Shown: one piece after another, positions 37,372 to 46,900 of the stretch | How positions within the stretch are numbered: position 1 is the stretch's first letter | Layout: every line of letters starts with the position of its first letter | DNA from: an uncultured Bacteroidales bacterium | GTDB taxonomy: Bacteria > Bacteroidota > Bacteroidia > Bacteroidales > CAIXZF01 | DNA length: 64,000 bases | Reading direction: 5' to 3' | Assembly: GCA_903923925.1 (NCBI GenBank) | Contig: CAIXZF010000051.1 | Span: forward strand, 1-64,000 | The notes under the pieces: model-generated | Told to the model about the DNA's origin: nothing | The model's database searches: none | The model's input: only the letters and a program-made list of their open reading frames with translations | Translations under genes and position numbers: made by a program

Positions 37372-38184
37372 ATGAAAAAAATTGAACTTCTCAGAGCCAT
37401 TTTGACACAGCTGCTAACAAAACCTATGTCGATCAGGCGTATTGTGGATCTTACAGAATATTACGGGAAATACATTAAGAAGAAGTATGATATTGAATGT
37501 TTGCCAACTATTGATATTCGAACATTGTTTCCTGATTTTAATATTAAAATTGAAAAATACACTTACCTGGAGGGGACTTCACTTCCTATAGATATTGCAA
37601 CAGTAACAAGGTTTGCAAAAGGTTTTAATGCATGTAATTATTTTGAAATTGGGTGTTGGAGGGGAGAAAGTCTTTTCAATGTTTCTAAGGTTGCAGAAAA
37701 GTGTACATCTCTATCATTATCAACAAGTGAAATGGCGACAATGGGTTTTCCGAAAGGAGTTATTGATCAGAATCATTATTTCACAAAGCAGCTGCAAAAT
37801 GTAGCGTATTTTGAACATAACAGCCGCACCTTCGATTTCAGCAAGTTAAAAGATAAATTCGACCTCATTTTTGTTGATGGCGATCATCATTATGATGGAG
37901 TATTTTCTGACAGCAAAAATGTAGTTAACCTGAGGAAGAACAAGGATTCTGTTATCGTGTGGCACGATTATGCATTTACTCCTGAGCGTCCACGTCCGGA
38001 AGTACTTGCAGGGATACTGGACGGTGTACCAAAAGAGTTCCATAAAAACCTATACCATGTTTCGAATACACTTTGTGCAGTTCTTATCATGAAAGACTTT
38101 CAGGGAACTCAAAAAGCTATATTCCCAACCTATCCCGATAAAACATTTGATATTCAGATGGAAGTAAAAGACTTCAAACGCTAA
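37372..38184 (+). CDS. Class I SAM-dependent methyltransferase
   Basis: A 270-residue protein with the nucleotide-binding motif NYFEIGCWRGESLFNVSKV (about residues 87-105). A second motif, FDLIFVDGDHHYDGVFSDSK (about 163-182), and IVWHDYAFTPE are typical of the Methyltransf_24 group, which includes sugar and small-molecule O-methyltransferases. The N-terminal 80 residues are an extra helical region. It is 8 bp upstream of a Cys-rich DUF5714 gene, so the two are likely an operon. The substrate is unknown. Confidence 0.83.
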   Translation: MKKIELLRAILTQLLTKPMSIRRIVDLTEYYGKYIKKKYDIECLPTIDIRTLFPDFNIKIEKYTYLEGTSLPIDIATVTRFAKGFNACNYFEIGCWRGESLFNVSKVAEKCTSLSLSTSEMATMGFPKGVIDQNHYFTKQLQNVAYFEHNSRTFDFSKLKDKFDLIFVDGDHHYDGVFSDSKNVVNLRKNKDSVIVWHDYAFTPERPRPEVLAGILDGVPKEFHKNLYHVSNTLCAVLIMKDFQGTQKAIFPTYPDKTFDIQMEVKDFKR

Positions 38185-38192
38185 ATCCTGAT

Positions 38193-38909
38193 ATGGATCA
38201 CAAAACTGACTGCCTGGTTTGCGGAAAAGAACTCGACTATCTCTTTACACCAGTTCAAACGAATTGTTTTTATTGCCGCGAAAAAGCTGAGACCGATGTA
38301 ATGTGCAGCGGAGGCCATTTTGTGTGTGATGCCTGCCACCGCCTCGGCGCCATGGATCTGATCTACCGCTACTGCATCCGCACAAGCAAACATGACCCAA
38401 TTGTAATGGCTACTGAGCTGATGCGCAGTAAAAAGGTGGCTATGCACGGGCCTGAACATCATTTCATAGTTCCGGCAGTGTTGATAACTGCGTATTACAA
38501 TACTCTGGGAGGAATTACCAGTATTTCGGAGAAGGAGAAAAAGCTGAGGGAGGCCCTTCGTCGCTCTGAAAAGGTACCCGGAGGATTTTGCGGGTTTTAC
38601 GGGGCCTGCGGGGCTGCAATAGGTACCGGTATTTTTATCAGCCTGGTAACTGGAGCTACTCCACTTGCCAGGCAGGAATGGATGCTCAGTAATATGATGA
38701 CCTCACGCAGCCTCAGTTGTATAGCACATTCGGGGGGACCAAGATGCTGCAAACGCGATACTTATATTGCTCTGGTGGAGGCTGTGGCTTTTATTGAGGA
38801 AAACCTGAATGTCAAAATAGAAATCGATCCCGTGATCCATTGCTGTTTTCACAGCCTGAACAGGGAATGCCTCAAATCTGCTTGTCCATTTTATGATGAA
38901 CAAGTATAA
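38193..38909 (+). CDS. Cysteine-rich DUF5714-like protein
   Basis: A 238-residue protein with 17 Cys. An N-terminal zinc-ribbon-like segment has C7xxC10, C25xxC28, C38 and C45xxC48. A conserved middle with VPGGFCGFYGACGAAIGTGIF and SGGPRCCKRD follows, and the end has VIHCCFHSLNRECLKSACPF. I recognise this as the DUF5714 type, found in anaerobes and methanogens, often beside methyltransferases. The Cys pattern suggests zinc and possibly an Fe-S cluster or a redox role. The 8-bp spacing to the methyltransferase supports joint function. It ends 4 bp before convergent cysS. Confidence 0.75.
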   Translation: MDHKTDCLVCGKELDYLFTPVQTNCFYCREKAETDVMCSGGHFVCDACHRLGAMDLIYRYCIRTSKHDPIVMATELMRSKKVAMHGPEHHFIVPAVLITAYYNTLGGITSISEKEKKLREALRRSEKVPGGFCGFYGACGAAIGTGIFISLVTGATPLARQEWMLSNMMTSRSLSCIAHSGGPRCCKRDTYIALVEAVAFIEENLNVKIEIDPVIHCCFHSLNRECLKSACPFYDEQV

Positions 38910-38913
38910 TTTC

Positions 38914-40404
38914 TTAACTATCAATTGTCCAGGTGGCTCCTTCTTTTCCATCTTTGACCTGAATTTTCAGCCGCAAAAGTTCGTCGCGTATTTTGTCGGA
39001 GGTAGCGTAATCCTTGTTGGATCTTACCTGGGCGCGAAGTTCGATGATGAGATTCATAAGCCCGTCGAGGAGTTCGGCGTTATTTCCGCTGCTTTCGTCC
39101 TTCAAACCTAGTACTTCGAAAACAAATGCGTTGTAGAGTTCGCTTAAATCGAGCAGATCGGTAAGGCTTAGTCTTTCCTTTTTATCGGTGACGCTGTTAA
39201 TTATGCGAACAAGCTCGAAAAGGTTTGCGATAAGAATAGGGCTGTTAAAATCATCATTCATGGCCTCGTAGCAGGATTTTCTGATATCGCTGATGCTAAT
39301 GCCGGGGGATGTCAGGATATTTTCCGAAGGGGGTGAAGCGATGAGACGCTGAAGAGATCTGCCGGCCTCAAAGAGTTTTTTCATTCCTTTTTCGGCAGCC
39401 TGCAGGGCTTCGTTGGAGAAGTCGAGCGGACTGCGATAATGCGCCTGCAGGATAAAAAACCTGATGGTCATAGGTGTATATGCTTTTTCCAGAGCCTTGT
39501 GGCTGCCCTTGAAAAATTCTTCCAGGGTGATAAAATTTCCCAGTGATTTTCCCATTTTCTGACCGTTGATGGTGATCATATTATTGTGCATCCAATAATG
39601 AACCGGTTCATGGCCGAGGGCAGCTTTCGACTGGGCGATTTCGGCTTCGTGGTGCGGGAAAAGCAGGTCCATACCTCCACCATGAATATCGAAATGTTCG
39701 CCGAGGTATTTTACGCTCATAGCAGAGCATTCGGCATGCCAGCCTGGGAAACCATCGCCCCAGGGGCTTGGCCAGCGCATGATATGTTCGGGCATGGCAT
39801 TTTTCCAAAGGGCAAAGTCGGCGCTGTTGTGCTTTTCCTGCTGTCCTTCGAGCTGGCGTGTATTCGAGAGCAGGTCTTCGAGAATGCGGCCGCTAAGCTT
39901 TCCGTAGTTGTTTGTTTTAGCGAATTTCTCAACATCAAAATATACCGAACCTTTAGATTCATAGGCAAAGCCGGCATCAAAGATTTTTTTAATGAGCTCT
40001 ATCTGTTCTATGATATGGCCGGAAGCCCTGGGTTCGATGCTGGGTTTCAGGATATTGAGCAAGTCCATATATAAATGATAGCGGTCGGTGAAGTACTGAA
40101 CAACTTCCATTGGTTCAAGCTGTTCGAGACGTGCTTTTTTTCCAATTTTATCTTCGCCTTCATCAGCATCGTTTTCGAGATGGCCCACATCCGTAATATT
40201 CCGAACATAGCGTACTTTATAACCAATGTGTTTCATGTAGCGGAACACTGTGTCGAAGGTGAGAGCTGCGCGGGCATGGCCCAAATGCGGATCACCATAA
40301 ACTGTTGGGCCACAAACATATATACCCACGAAAGGAGGGTTAACTGGAAGGAATATTTCTTTTTTCCGGGTGAGGGTGTTGTAGAGGATGAGGGTATTTT
40401 CCAT
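38914..40404 (-). CDS. cysS: Cysteinyl-tRNA synthetase
   Basis: A 496-residue class I synthetase. The N-terminal [20 protein letters not shown] carries the first zinc Cys and the HIGH-type [16 protein letters not shown] and [15 protein letters not shown] complete the zinc and active site. The KMSKS loop is [14 protein letters not shown]. The C-terminal helical DALR-type region includes [20 protein letters not shown] promoter lies 18 bp upstream. Confidence 0.97.
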   Translation of the reverse strand: MENTLILYNTLTRKKEIFLPVNPPFVGIYVCGPTVYGDPHLGHARAALTFDTVFRYMKHIGYKVRYVRNITDVGHLENDADEGEDKIGKKARLEQLEPMEVVQYFTDRYHLYMDLLNILKPSIEPRASGHIIEQIELIKKIFDAGFAYESKGSVYFDVEKFAKTNNYGKLSGRILEDLLSNTRQLEGQQEKHNSADFALWKNAMPEHIMRWPSPWGDGFPGWHAECSAMSVKYLGEHFDIHGGGMDLLFPHHEAEIAQSKAALGHEPVHYWMHNNMITINGQKMGKSLGNFITLEEFFKGSHKALEKAYTPMTIRFFILQAHYRSPLDFSNEALQAAEKGMKKLFEAGRSLQRLIASPPSENILTSPGISISDIRKSCYEAMNDDFNSPILIANLFELVRIINSVTDKKERLSLTDLLDLSELYNAFVFEVLGLKDESSGNNAELLDGLMNLIIELRAQVRSNKDYATSDKIRDELLRLKIQVKDGKEGATWTIDS

Positions 40405-40421
40405 CTTGGTTTAATTTTGTG

Positions 40422-40429
40422 CAAAAGTA
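40422..40429 (-). promoter_or_regulatory. Promoter -7 box of cysS
   Basis: On the minus strand this reads TACTTTTG, 18 bp before the ATG at 40404. Confidence 0.6.
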
Positions 40430-40504
40430 CTAGCTTTTTTATAACCATTAATATACGATTTCAACTGGCGTTCGCGGAGTCCTTTGACGAACAATAATTC
40501 TTAT

Positions 40505-40512
40505 TAACTTTA
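40505..40512 (+). promoter_or_regulatory. Probable promoter -7 box of tdh
   Basis: TAACTTTA is one base from TAnnTTTG and lies 27 bp before the ATG at 40539. Confidence 0.4.
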
Positions 40513-40538
40513 CATCTCTAAACTTCAAACTCTCCGTT

Positions 40539-41489
40539 ATGGAAAAAATTCTCGTGATTGGTGCTTCCGGCCAGATAGGCTCGGAACTAGTGATGGCACT
40601 CAGAAAAGTATATGGTGATTTAAACGTTTTCGCAACCGACATCAAAGATGCGCCCAGAGACATTATGGAAAGCGGGCCGTTCCAGATTCTGGATGCACTC
40701 GACGACCAGCAGCTTACACACTTTGTTGTAAGGCATAAGATTACACACATTTATCATTTAGCCGCAGTTTTAAGTGGTAATGCAGAGAAAATTCCACTGA
40801 AAGCCTGGGATATAAATATGAGAAGTCTCCTGAGTTTACTGGAGATTTCGAGGGAATGTAAAGTTAAAAAAGTATTTTGGCCCAGTTCTATTGCAGTATT
40901 CGGACCAAGCACACCAAGAGAAAATACTCCTCAATATACCGTTATGGAACCGACAACAGTTTACGGAATCAGTAAACTTGCAGGGGAGCGCTGGATGGAA
41001 TACTACAATAAACGTTATTGTCTTGATGTACGCAGCATTCGTTATCCCGGACTGATCTCATACAAAACAGAAGCAGGAGGCGGTACTACCGATTATGCTG
41101 TTGAGATTTATTATGAAGCGATTAAGTCGAAGAAATACGAATGTTTCCTGAGGGAGGATACTTATCTCCCGATGATGTTCATGGAGGATGCAATTAATGC
41201 CACTATTGAATTAATGGAACTTCCGGCAGAGAAAGTCAGGATCCGTTCGAGTTATAATGTTGCCGGAATCAGTTTTTGTCCGAATGATGTGGCAAATGCA
41301 ATCCGTAAGCATATACCGGATTTTGAGATTACCTACAATCCGGATTTCCGGCAGGCGATTGCTGATTCCTGGCCGATGAGCATTGACGACAGCTATGCCC
41401 GTGCAAACGACGGCTGGAAGCATATGTATGATCTGGAGCTGATGACAGATGTGATGCTGACGGAGATCAGGAAGAAGCTTCATTTGTAG
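40539..41489 (+). CDS. tdh: SDR-type L-threonine 3-dehydrogenase
   Basis: A 316-residue extended [18 protein letters not shown] (about residues 4-18), [14 protein letters not shown] (Ser region) and [18 protein letters not shown] (YxxxK, about 144-148). [23 protein letters not shown] is distinctive for the UDP-galactose-epimerase-like threonine dehydrogenases. It oxidises L-threonine with NAD+ to 2-amino-3-ketobutyrate, which Kbl (46901-48100) splits with CoA into glycine and acetyl-CoA. The partner is 5.4 kb away on the other strand. The stop codon is directly followed by the heptamer array. Confidence 0.88.
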   Translation: MEKILVIGASGQIGSELVMALRKVYGDLNVFATDIKDAPRDIMESGPFQILDALDDQQLTHFVVRHKITHIYHLAAVLSGNAEKIPLKAWDINMRSLLSLLEISRECKVKKVFWPSSIAVFGPSTPRENTPQYTVMEPTTVYGISKLAGERWMEYYNKRYCLDVRSIRYPGLISYKTEAGGGTTDYAVEIYYEAIKSKKYECFLREDTYLPMMFMEDAINATIELMELPAEKVRIRSSYNVAGISFCPNDVANAIRKHIPDFEITYNPDFRQAIADSWPMSIDDSYARANDGWKHMYDLELMTDVMLTEIRKKLHL

Positions 41490-41491
41490 TA

Positions 41492-41652
41492 GGCAGAAGG
41501 CAGAAGGCAGGAGGCAGAAGGCAGAAGGCAGGAGGCAGAAGGCAGGAGGCAGAAGGCAGAAGGCAGGAGGCAGAAGGCAGAAGGCAGAAGGCAGGAGGCA
41601 GAAGGCAGAAGGCAGGAGGCAGGAGGCAGGAGGCAGAAGGCAGAAGGCAGGA
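41492..41652. repeat. Heptamer tandem array, 23 perfect units of GGCAGRA
   Basis: Twenty-three consecutive units, each GGCAGAA or GGCAGGA, with variation only at position 6 and no phase slip. It starts 2 bp after the tdh stop and ends with GGCAGGCAG about 4 bp before the stop of the porin-like gene, filling the whole convergent intergenic space. The plus strand has no T. It is in the same orientation as the array at 4689-4814. Confidence 0.97.
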
Positions 41653-41664
41653 GGCAGGCAGTTT

Positions 41665-42930
41665 TTAGAAGTTCAGGCGGGTTACGAGAAGAGGGCGGAA
41701 ATTTGAGACTTCTTTTGAGTTTTCGATCTGGCCTTTTTTACCAATTGTTCCGTAAGCAGCAACTGTATATTCCATTTCAAATGAAAACTCCATTTTCCCC
41801 TTTATGTAGGTAAAACGGGGTGAACAGCGGTAAACATAGTCGATATTAGCACCCCGGGAGCAATAAATAGTTGTGTTTATGTTGTTTTTTGCACCAAGAT
41901 TTTTGGTATAGCCGGCAAAAAGACTCAGCTTGTAAACAGGGTTGTTGTTGCTGAAATCAATCCAGTAAGAACTGGTTGAGATGTTAGTCCATTCTCTTTT
42001 TCCTGTTATTGTATCTGAAATATTGCTGCAGGCATAACCACCGATAAAGCCCATACTTGCAGCATTTTCGGAAAGGTAAGTACCAAAACGGATGGAAACA
42101 GGTTTAAATTCTGCAAAACCAAAGCCAAAGTAGGAAAGGCTGCGGATTTTTGTATCCGTTTCATATTTTTTTCCACCAAAGCCGGTAGTATAAATTTCGG
42201 GCATTACCGATTTATAATCGACTCCGGCTCCTGCAATTAAATGTTTACCAGCCGGGCGGTACTGAAGTTGCAGATGTAAATCGGGCATAGCGGCATTTTT
42301 GAGAAATACCGGGCTGGCAATCGGTTTGGAAGGGTCGGCATAATTGGGGCCGAAGGAGGTATGATCCCGTTCTGTATATGCCATAACCATGAAACGGAAA
42401 GCTGCTATATCGTGAGAAAATCGAATCTGCGGATGGCGGGAAATTGGCTGGAAAGGTCCGGCTGTATTGAATGAAATTGGAATAATGCATGCATCCGTTA
42501 TAAACATCGGGTGCCAGTACTGGCCAAAAATGACTTCTGATTTCTTCCAGTTCATTTTGATAAAAGCCAATCGGAGACGTAAGCCATTGATATCAGCATC
42601 AGCATTCCCGAAGAATTCGGCTTCGATGGCTCCGGAGATTCTGGCTCCAAAGGCTTCAGGTGCGGTAATATTCGCCTTAAGCCGGCTTGTAATTGCCAGG
42701 AAATTCAGACTGGGTTTTGTATTTATGTCGTTGCCATTTGCATCCTTCAGAACATTATCAGGATAGAATAGGAAATTCCCTTCTCTGAGTACAACACATT
42801 GCCGGGTATCGTAAAAAAAGTCGTTGCGGACGAATCCCGTGAACTTCATGCCAAATTCATCAGTCTGATTCTGGGAATATGTAATCAATGGCAGCAGTAT
42901 GAAAGGAATTAGTCGTAAAAATTTCAGCAT
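41665..42930 (-). CDS. Porin-like outer membrane beta-barrel protein
   Basis: A 421-residue protein with a signal peptide ([20 protein letters not shown]). The mature N-terminus is [20 protein letters not shown], then about 16 alternating strands including [21 protein letters not shown], which resembles DcaP/OprO-type trimeric porins. The last residues [11 protein letters not shown] end in Phe, the BAM signal. The solute is unknown. It is 102 bp downstream of the alpha-oxoamine synthase gene, with a hairpin in between, and may or may not belong to that transcript. Confidence 0.75.
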   Translation of the reverse strand: MLKFLRLIPFILLPLITYSQNQTDEFGMKFTGFVRNDFFYDTRQCVVLREGNFLFYPDNVLKDANGNDINTKPSLNFLAITSRLKANITAPEAFGARISGAIEAEFFGNADADINGLRLRLAFIKMNWKKSEVIFGQYWHPMFITDACIIPISFNTAGPFQPISRHPQIRFSHDIAAFRFMVMAYTERDHTSFGPNYADPSKPIASPVFLKNAAMPDLHLQLQYRPAGKHLIAGAGVDYKSVMPEIYTTGFGGKKYETDTKIRSLSYFGFGFAEFKPVSIRFGTYLSENAASMGFIGGYACSNISDTITGKREWTNISTSSYWIDFSNNNPVYKLSLFAGYTKNLGAKNNINTTIYCSRGANIDYVYRCSPRFTYIKGKMEFSFEMEYTVAAYGTIGKKGQIENSKEVSNFRPLLVTRLNF

Positions 42931-42974
42931 AATTTGTTATTTATCGGAACTTGATATTTTCAGGTACAAAAAAA

Positions 42975-43010
42975 CATGTCTCCGTGAATATATTATACCA
43001 CGGAGACATG
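42975..43010. repeat. Inverted repeat CATGTCTCCGTG / CACGGAGACATG
   Basis: A perfect 12-bp stem (42975-42986 and 42999-43010) with an AT-rich 12-nt loop, followed by GAGAACACGGAGA. It lies just after the stop of the oxoamine synthase gene and could end that transcript. CACGGAGACATGGAG-like text also resembles dispersed intergenic repeats. Confidence 0.6.
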
Positions 43011-43032
43011 GAGAACACGGAGATAAGAGAAC

Positions 43033-44280
43033 TTACATTCCGTACATTTCGATAATTTCCTGCTTTGTTTTACCTAAGATATTGTATTTTTTGCCGACTT
43101 TAATAAAGGCAGCAAGCGCTTCTTCGAGGTGGTGCATTTCGTGACCGGCCGACACCTGTGTGCGGATACGAGCCTGACTCTGAGGAACAACAGGGAAGAA
43201 GAAACCAATAGCATAAACACCTTCATTGTAGAGATCTCTGGAAAAATCCTGAGCAAGTTTCGCATTGAAGAGCATTACCGGCACGATAGGAGTATCACCG
43301 TCTTTGAGCACAAAACCTGCTTCGGTAAGGCCTTTGCGCCAGAAAGCGGTGTTGGTTTCCAGTTTGTTGCGGCGCTCGGGGTTATGCATAATAAGGTCCA
43401 TCACTTTCAGAACACCAGCCACTACAACCGGTGCAATTGTATTGGAAAAGAGGTAAGGCCTGGCTTTCTGCCTGCACATTTCAACCAGTTCTTTCCGGCC
43501 AGAAACGCAACCGCCGGAGGCTCCTCCGAGACCTTTACCAAAGGTGGTGGTAATAATATCGATTTTGCCCATTACTCCATATTTTTCATGAGTACCACGG
43601 CCGGTTTTGCCAATGAAGCCAGAAGAGTGGGATTCATCAACAAGGATCATTGCGTGATATTTATCGCAGAGAGCCACCATTTCGTCGAGTTTGGCAGTAT
43701 CACCATCCATAGAGAATACTCCGTCGCAGATAACAAGTTTCTGACGTTTGTCGGCATGCAGTTTAAGTTTCTCCTCCAGATGCGCCATATCATTATGTTT
43801 GTAAGTGTCCTGCACAGCACTGCAGAGACGCATACCATCGATAAGGGAAGCATGAACGAGACGATCGCTGATCATAACGTCATCCTTCGTAAGAATGGCT
43901 TCGAAAACTCCGGCATTTGCATCCATGCATGAAGGGAAGAGGATAGTATCTTCTGTGCCAAGAAACTCGGTGATTCTGGCTTCCAGCTCTTTGTGAATAT
44001 CCTGAGTACCGCAGATGAAACGAACAGATGACATCCCGTAACCACGACTGTCGAGACCTTCGTGAGCTGCCTTGATAACTTCAGGATGACTGGAAAGACC
44101 GAGGTAGTTATTCGCGCAAATATTGATTACCTTTTTGAGGGGAGAACCTTCAGGGAATTCAACAAGGATTTCGGCTGACTGTGGGGAGTTAATGTACCGC
44201 TCCATTTTGAACAGCCCTGCATCTTTAATGCCTTGGAGGGTGTTCTCGTACATATTACGGGTTTCGTCTGAGTATGCCAT
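43033..44280 (-). CDS. Alpha-oxoamine synthase family PLP enzyme (Kbl-like; possible lipid-forming acyltransferase)
   Basis: A 415-residue fold-type I PLP enzyme that joins an amino acid to an acyl thioester with loss of CO2 or CoA. Visible sites: NICANNYLGLSSHPEV, SVRFICGTQDIHKELE, DGVFSMDGD, ILVDESHSSGFIGKTGRG and the PLP lysine in TTTFGKGLGGASGG. It is clearly related to the true Kbl at 46901 but differs in the acyl-site region, has a longer C-terminus (ILGKTKQEIIEMYGM) and lies 19 bp after a dedicated acyl carrier protein. That pairing suggests an acyl-ACP substrate, as in bacterial serine palmitoyltransferase or cysteate acyltransferase. A second glycine acetyltransferase is the alternative. 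Confidence 0.82.
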   Translation of the reverse strand: MAYSDETRNMYENTLQGIKDAGLFKMERYINSPQSAEILVEFPEGSPLKKVINICANNYLGLSSHPEVIKAAHEGLDSRGYGMSSVRFICGTQDIHKELEARITEFLGTEDTILFPSCMDANAGVFEAILTKDDVMISDRLVHASLIDGMRLCSAVQDTYKHNDMAHLEEKLKLHADKRQKLVICDGVFSMDGDTAKLDEMVALCDKYHAMILVDESHSSGFIGKTGRGTHEKYGVMGKIDIITTTFGKGLGGASGGCVSGRKELVEMCRQKARPYLFSNTIAPVVVAGVLKVMDLIMHNPERRNKLETNTAFWRKGLTEAGFVLKDGDTPIVPVMLFNAKLAQDFSRDLYNEGVYAIGFFFPVVPQSQARIRTQVSAGHEMHHLEEALAAFIKVGKKYNILGKTKQEIIEMYGM

Positions 44281-44299
44281 GTGAACAGGAGTTTACAAA

Positions 44300-44551
44300 T
44301 TATTTACTGGTGAATTTTTCAACAAGGACACAGATTTTGTTTACAGAGTCAAAGGCTTCAGGAGTAGCTTCATCATCAGGAATAGAAATGCTATATCTGT
44401 TTTCAAGAAATCTCTTAAGAGAAACCATAGAGAATGAATCTACAATACCACCCGAAATAAGGGGGCTATCATAGGTAAGGGTCTCACTATCGTCTTCGAG
44501 GTATTCTGCGATGACATAATTCAGTATAATGTCTTTCATGTTGGATTCCAT
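44300..44551 (-). CDS. Acyl carrier protein (dedicated, non-fatty-acid-synthase type)
   Basis: An 83-residue helical protein with the phosphopantetheine attachment site GGIVDSFSMVSLKRFLE (Ser39). It is acidic and has the expected helix pattern. It differs from the housekeeping AcpP motif (DSLDxVEL) in having DSFSMVSL. It has its own TAACTTTG promoter 50 bp upstream and is followed after 19 bp by the oxoamine synthase gene, so the two form a unit. Its thioester-bound acyl group is the presumed donor for that enzyme. Confidence 0.88.
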   Translation of the reverse strand: MESNMKDIILNYVIAEYLEDDSETLTYDSPLISGGIVDSFSMVSLKRFLENRYSISIPDDEATPEAFDSVNKICVLVEKFTSK

Positions 44552-44600
44552 AGTATTACAAATTAAAATTTAGGTATAGGAATGATTTATATTTTCGATT

Positions 44601-44608
44601 CAAAGTTA
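44601..44608 (-). promoter_or_regulatory. Promoter -7 box of the ACP-oxoamine synthase unit
   Basis: On the minus strand this reads TAACTTTG, a perfect TAnnTTTG, about 50 bp before the ATG at 44551. A TTTG lies 24 bp further upstream (44633-44636), slightly long for the usual spacing. Confidence 0.6.
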
Positions 44609-44735
44609 AAACTTTTATTGTTAATAAGTTAACAAAGCGTGTAATTTGGCCACTTAGTGGAAAAATGCTGTAAGCCTTTGCCGTGGTTGTTCAGATTTGA
44701 CTACTTTGTGAAGTCCTTATAAGAATTTCTATGCC

Positions 44736-46439
44736 TCAATCATCTTCGAGTGTGGAAGTGTCACCGATTTCTTCACCCCATTCCTTTGCTTTGAGGATTC
44801 TCCTCATTATTTTTCCTGACCGGGTTTTAGGAAGGTTGGGAACGAATTCTATTTCCTGAGGCATTGCCAGTGGAGAGAGTTTCTTCCGGATGAAGTTCAT
44901 GATAATAAGCTCTGTATCCTTATTACCCTCGAAACCGGGATTAAGCGTTACAAAGGCTTTAACCACCTCCATGTTAATGTCGTCGGGTTTGCTGACAACA
45001 GCTGATTCGGCAACCATTTCATTTTCGAGGAGTGCTGATTCAACTTCGAAGGGACTCACGAGATGACCACCCGTATTAATAACATCATCATCGCGCCCCA
45101 CGAACCAGTAATATCCCTCGTTGTCGATGCTGGAGCGGTCGCCAGGCAGATACCAGCCATTTTTAAACTTGTTCTGATAGGTAGCCTCATTCCGCCAATA
45201 AGTGCGCATCATTGCTGGCCAGCCTGGTTTAAAGCCGATGAGTCCGATTTTTCCTGATTCTGTTAAAGGTTCAAATGTTTCGGTATCTAGAACACAGGCT
45301 TCAATTCCGGGAAAAGGTTTCCCCATTGATCCTGGTTTGATCTTCATACCCGGGAAATTACAGATCATAATGGAGCCAGTTTCGGTTTGCCAGTAGGTAT
45401 CGTGAAAGGCTTTGCCAAAAACTTTTTCGGACCAGACAACAGCCTCAGAATTCAAGGGCTCTCCTACGCTTGCAAGATGTCGCAGTGAAGTGAGCTTATA
45501 TTTTTTTACCACATCAGCACCAGCTTTCATCAACGACCTAATGGCTGTGGGTGCAGAATACCACATTGTAACTTTGTGCTTTTCGATAAACTTGTACCAG
45601 GCATCTGCACTGAAACCCACATCCATAACACAGGAAGTAGCACCCGTTGCAAAGCCTCCGATAATTCCGTAGGAAGTACCAGTTACCCAGCCCGGATCGG
45701 CAGTGCACCAGTAAATATCATCATCCTGAATATCGAGCACCCATTTCGTTGTAAGGTACTGAGAAATAAGTGAATAATGAACATGTTTTACGCCTTTTGG
45801 CTGTCCTGTTGTGCCTGAAGTATAATGCAAAACAGAAGGCGATTCAGCTTTCGTCGGAAAAATCTCAAGCTCATCAACCCAGGGCATAGTATGCAGATCG
45901 AGTACAACTTCGCCGGGACCCAGAGGTTTAGCGGGATCGTGGTCAACGATAATAAGATGTTTCAGGTTCGGCAACCTGTTCATAATCTTCCTTATTTTAG
46001 GGGCATGTTTCTTCTGTGTTATAACTGCTGTTGTTTCAGCATTATCAAGTCTTACAAATAGCGATTCATCGCCAAAAGCCGAAAATAATGGCTGTGCAAT
46101 GGCGCCGATTTTGAGAACTCCGAGTAATCCAATATAAAGTTCAGGAATTTTATCCATGAAAAGGCAAACGCGGTCTTCATTTTTTATGCCAAGTTCACGC
46201 AGAAAATTACCTACTGTATTCGTGGTAAGGCGCAGGTCGTTGTAGGAGTATTTCCTTTCTACACCTGCCATATTTTCCCAGATAAGCGCTGTTTTATCAG
46301 CTTTACCCATATTGCAGATACGGTCGGAACAGTACCAACCGATATTGATCACATTGCCTTCTTTGTACTCGAGTTCTTCTTCAGCAGCTTTCCATGAGAA
46401 GTTTTTAAGGCGTTCTTCGTAAGAGATAATGTTTGACAT
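44736..46439 (-). CDS. AMP-forming acetyl/acyl-CoA synthetase (AcsA-like)
   Basis: A 567-residue ANL-superfamily ligase. Motifs: VLHYTSGTTGQPKGVKH (P-loop, about residues 205-221), IYWCTADPGWVTGTSYG, TYWQTETGSIMI (the Trp is typical of short-chain acyl selectivity), GWYLPGDRSSIDNEGYYWFVGRDDDVINTGGH in pieces, and the C-terminal catalytic Lys in LPKTRSGKIMRRILKA. It resembles Bacillus AcsA along its length, so acetate or another short acid is the expected substrate. It is 11 bp after acpS and 184 bp before the ACP gene. In this context, loading an ACP is conceivable but not shown. Confidence 0.87.
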   Translation of the reverse strand: MSNIISYEERLKNFSWKAAEEELEYKEGNVINIGWYCSDRICNMGKADKTALIWENMAGVERKYSYNDLRLTTNTVGNFLRELGIKNEDRVCLFMDKIPELYIGLLGVLKIGAIAQPLFSAFGDESLFVRLDNAETTAVITQKKHAPKIRKIMNRLPNLKHLIIVDHDPAKPLGPGEVVLDLHTMPWVDELEIFPTKAESPSVLHYTSGTTGQPKGVKHVHYSLISQYLTTKWVLDIQDDDIYWCTADPGWVTGTSYGIIGGFATGATSCVMDVGFSADAWYKFIEKHKVTMWYSAPTAIRSLMKAGADVVKKYKLTSLRHLASVGEPLNSEAVVWSEKVFGKAFHDTYWQTETGSIMICNFPGMKIKPGSMGKPFPGIEACVLDTETFEPLTESGKIGLIGFKPGWPAMMRTYWRNEATYQNKFKNGWYLPGDRSSIDNEGYYWFVGRDDDVINTGGHLVSPFEVESALLENEMVAESAVVSKPDDINMEVVKAFVTLNPGFEGNKDTELIIMNFIRKKLSPLAMPQEIEFVPNLPKTRSGKIMRRILKAKEWGEEIGDTSTLEDD

Positions 46440-46450
46440 TGTAGTTTGTT

Positions 46451-46825
46451 TTATGTTTCGATAACAACGATTGCGTTGGCTAATTCTTTGATGTGCGTGA
46501 TTGAAACATGAATCCGGATAATTTCTTCCTGATCGGCATATTCGAGGGCTCTGCCATGAAGTACGATTTCCGGTTTCCCCAGTTCATCAGGAACGACCTC
46601 AATCTGTACAAAAGAAATTCCGAGATTCCAGCCGGTTCCGAGTGCTTTCATAAAAGCTTCCTTAGCGGCAAACCTTGCAGCATAATGCTGGTGTTTATTC
46701 CGCTTACTTTCACAAAAATCTATTTCGCGCTGGGTAAAAACATGGTTTATGTAGCTAGGTCCTTTATCTACCAGGGCTCCAACTCTTTCTACTTCGATAA
46801 TATCTGTTCCTATTCCGTAAACCAT
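46451..46825 (-). CDS. acpS: Holo-[acyl-carrier-protein] synthase
   Basis: A 124-residue phosphopantetheinyl transferase with YGIGTDIIEVERV (metal-binding Asp at about 8) and RFAAKEAFMKALGTGWN (Glu at about 58, CoA-binding Lys). It adds the 4'-phosphopantetheine arm to ACPs. It has its own TATTTTTG promoter and sits 11 bp before the ligase gene. It may serve both the housekeeping ACP and the ACP encoded at 44300. Confidence 0.93.
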   Translation of the reverse strand: MVYGIGTDIIEVERVGALVDKGPSYINHVFTQREIDFCESKRNKHQHYAARFAAKEAFMKALGTGWNLGISFVQIEVVPDELGKPEIVLHGRALEYADQEEIIRIHVSITHIKELANAIVVIET

Positions 46826-46856
46826 ATTGAATTCCGACGGTCTTTATTTGGACTGT

Positions 46857-46890
46857 CAAAAATAGAAATTATTGTGAATCAAATAACAAA
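46857..46890 (-). promoter_or_regulatory. Promoter of acpS and the ligase gene
   Basis: On the minus strand a TTTG (46887-46890) is followed after 22 bp by TATTTTTG (46857-46864), both matching the phylum consensus. The -7 box is 31 bp before the ATG at 46825. Confidence 0.6.
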
Positions 46891-46900
46891 AGAAATAAGA

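Noticed and set aside
43129..43932. Long plus-strand frame of 267 codons inside the oxoamine synthase gene
   Set aside because: It is the antisense shadow of a clearly conserved PLP enzyme.
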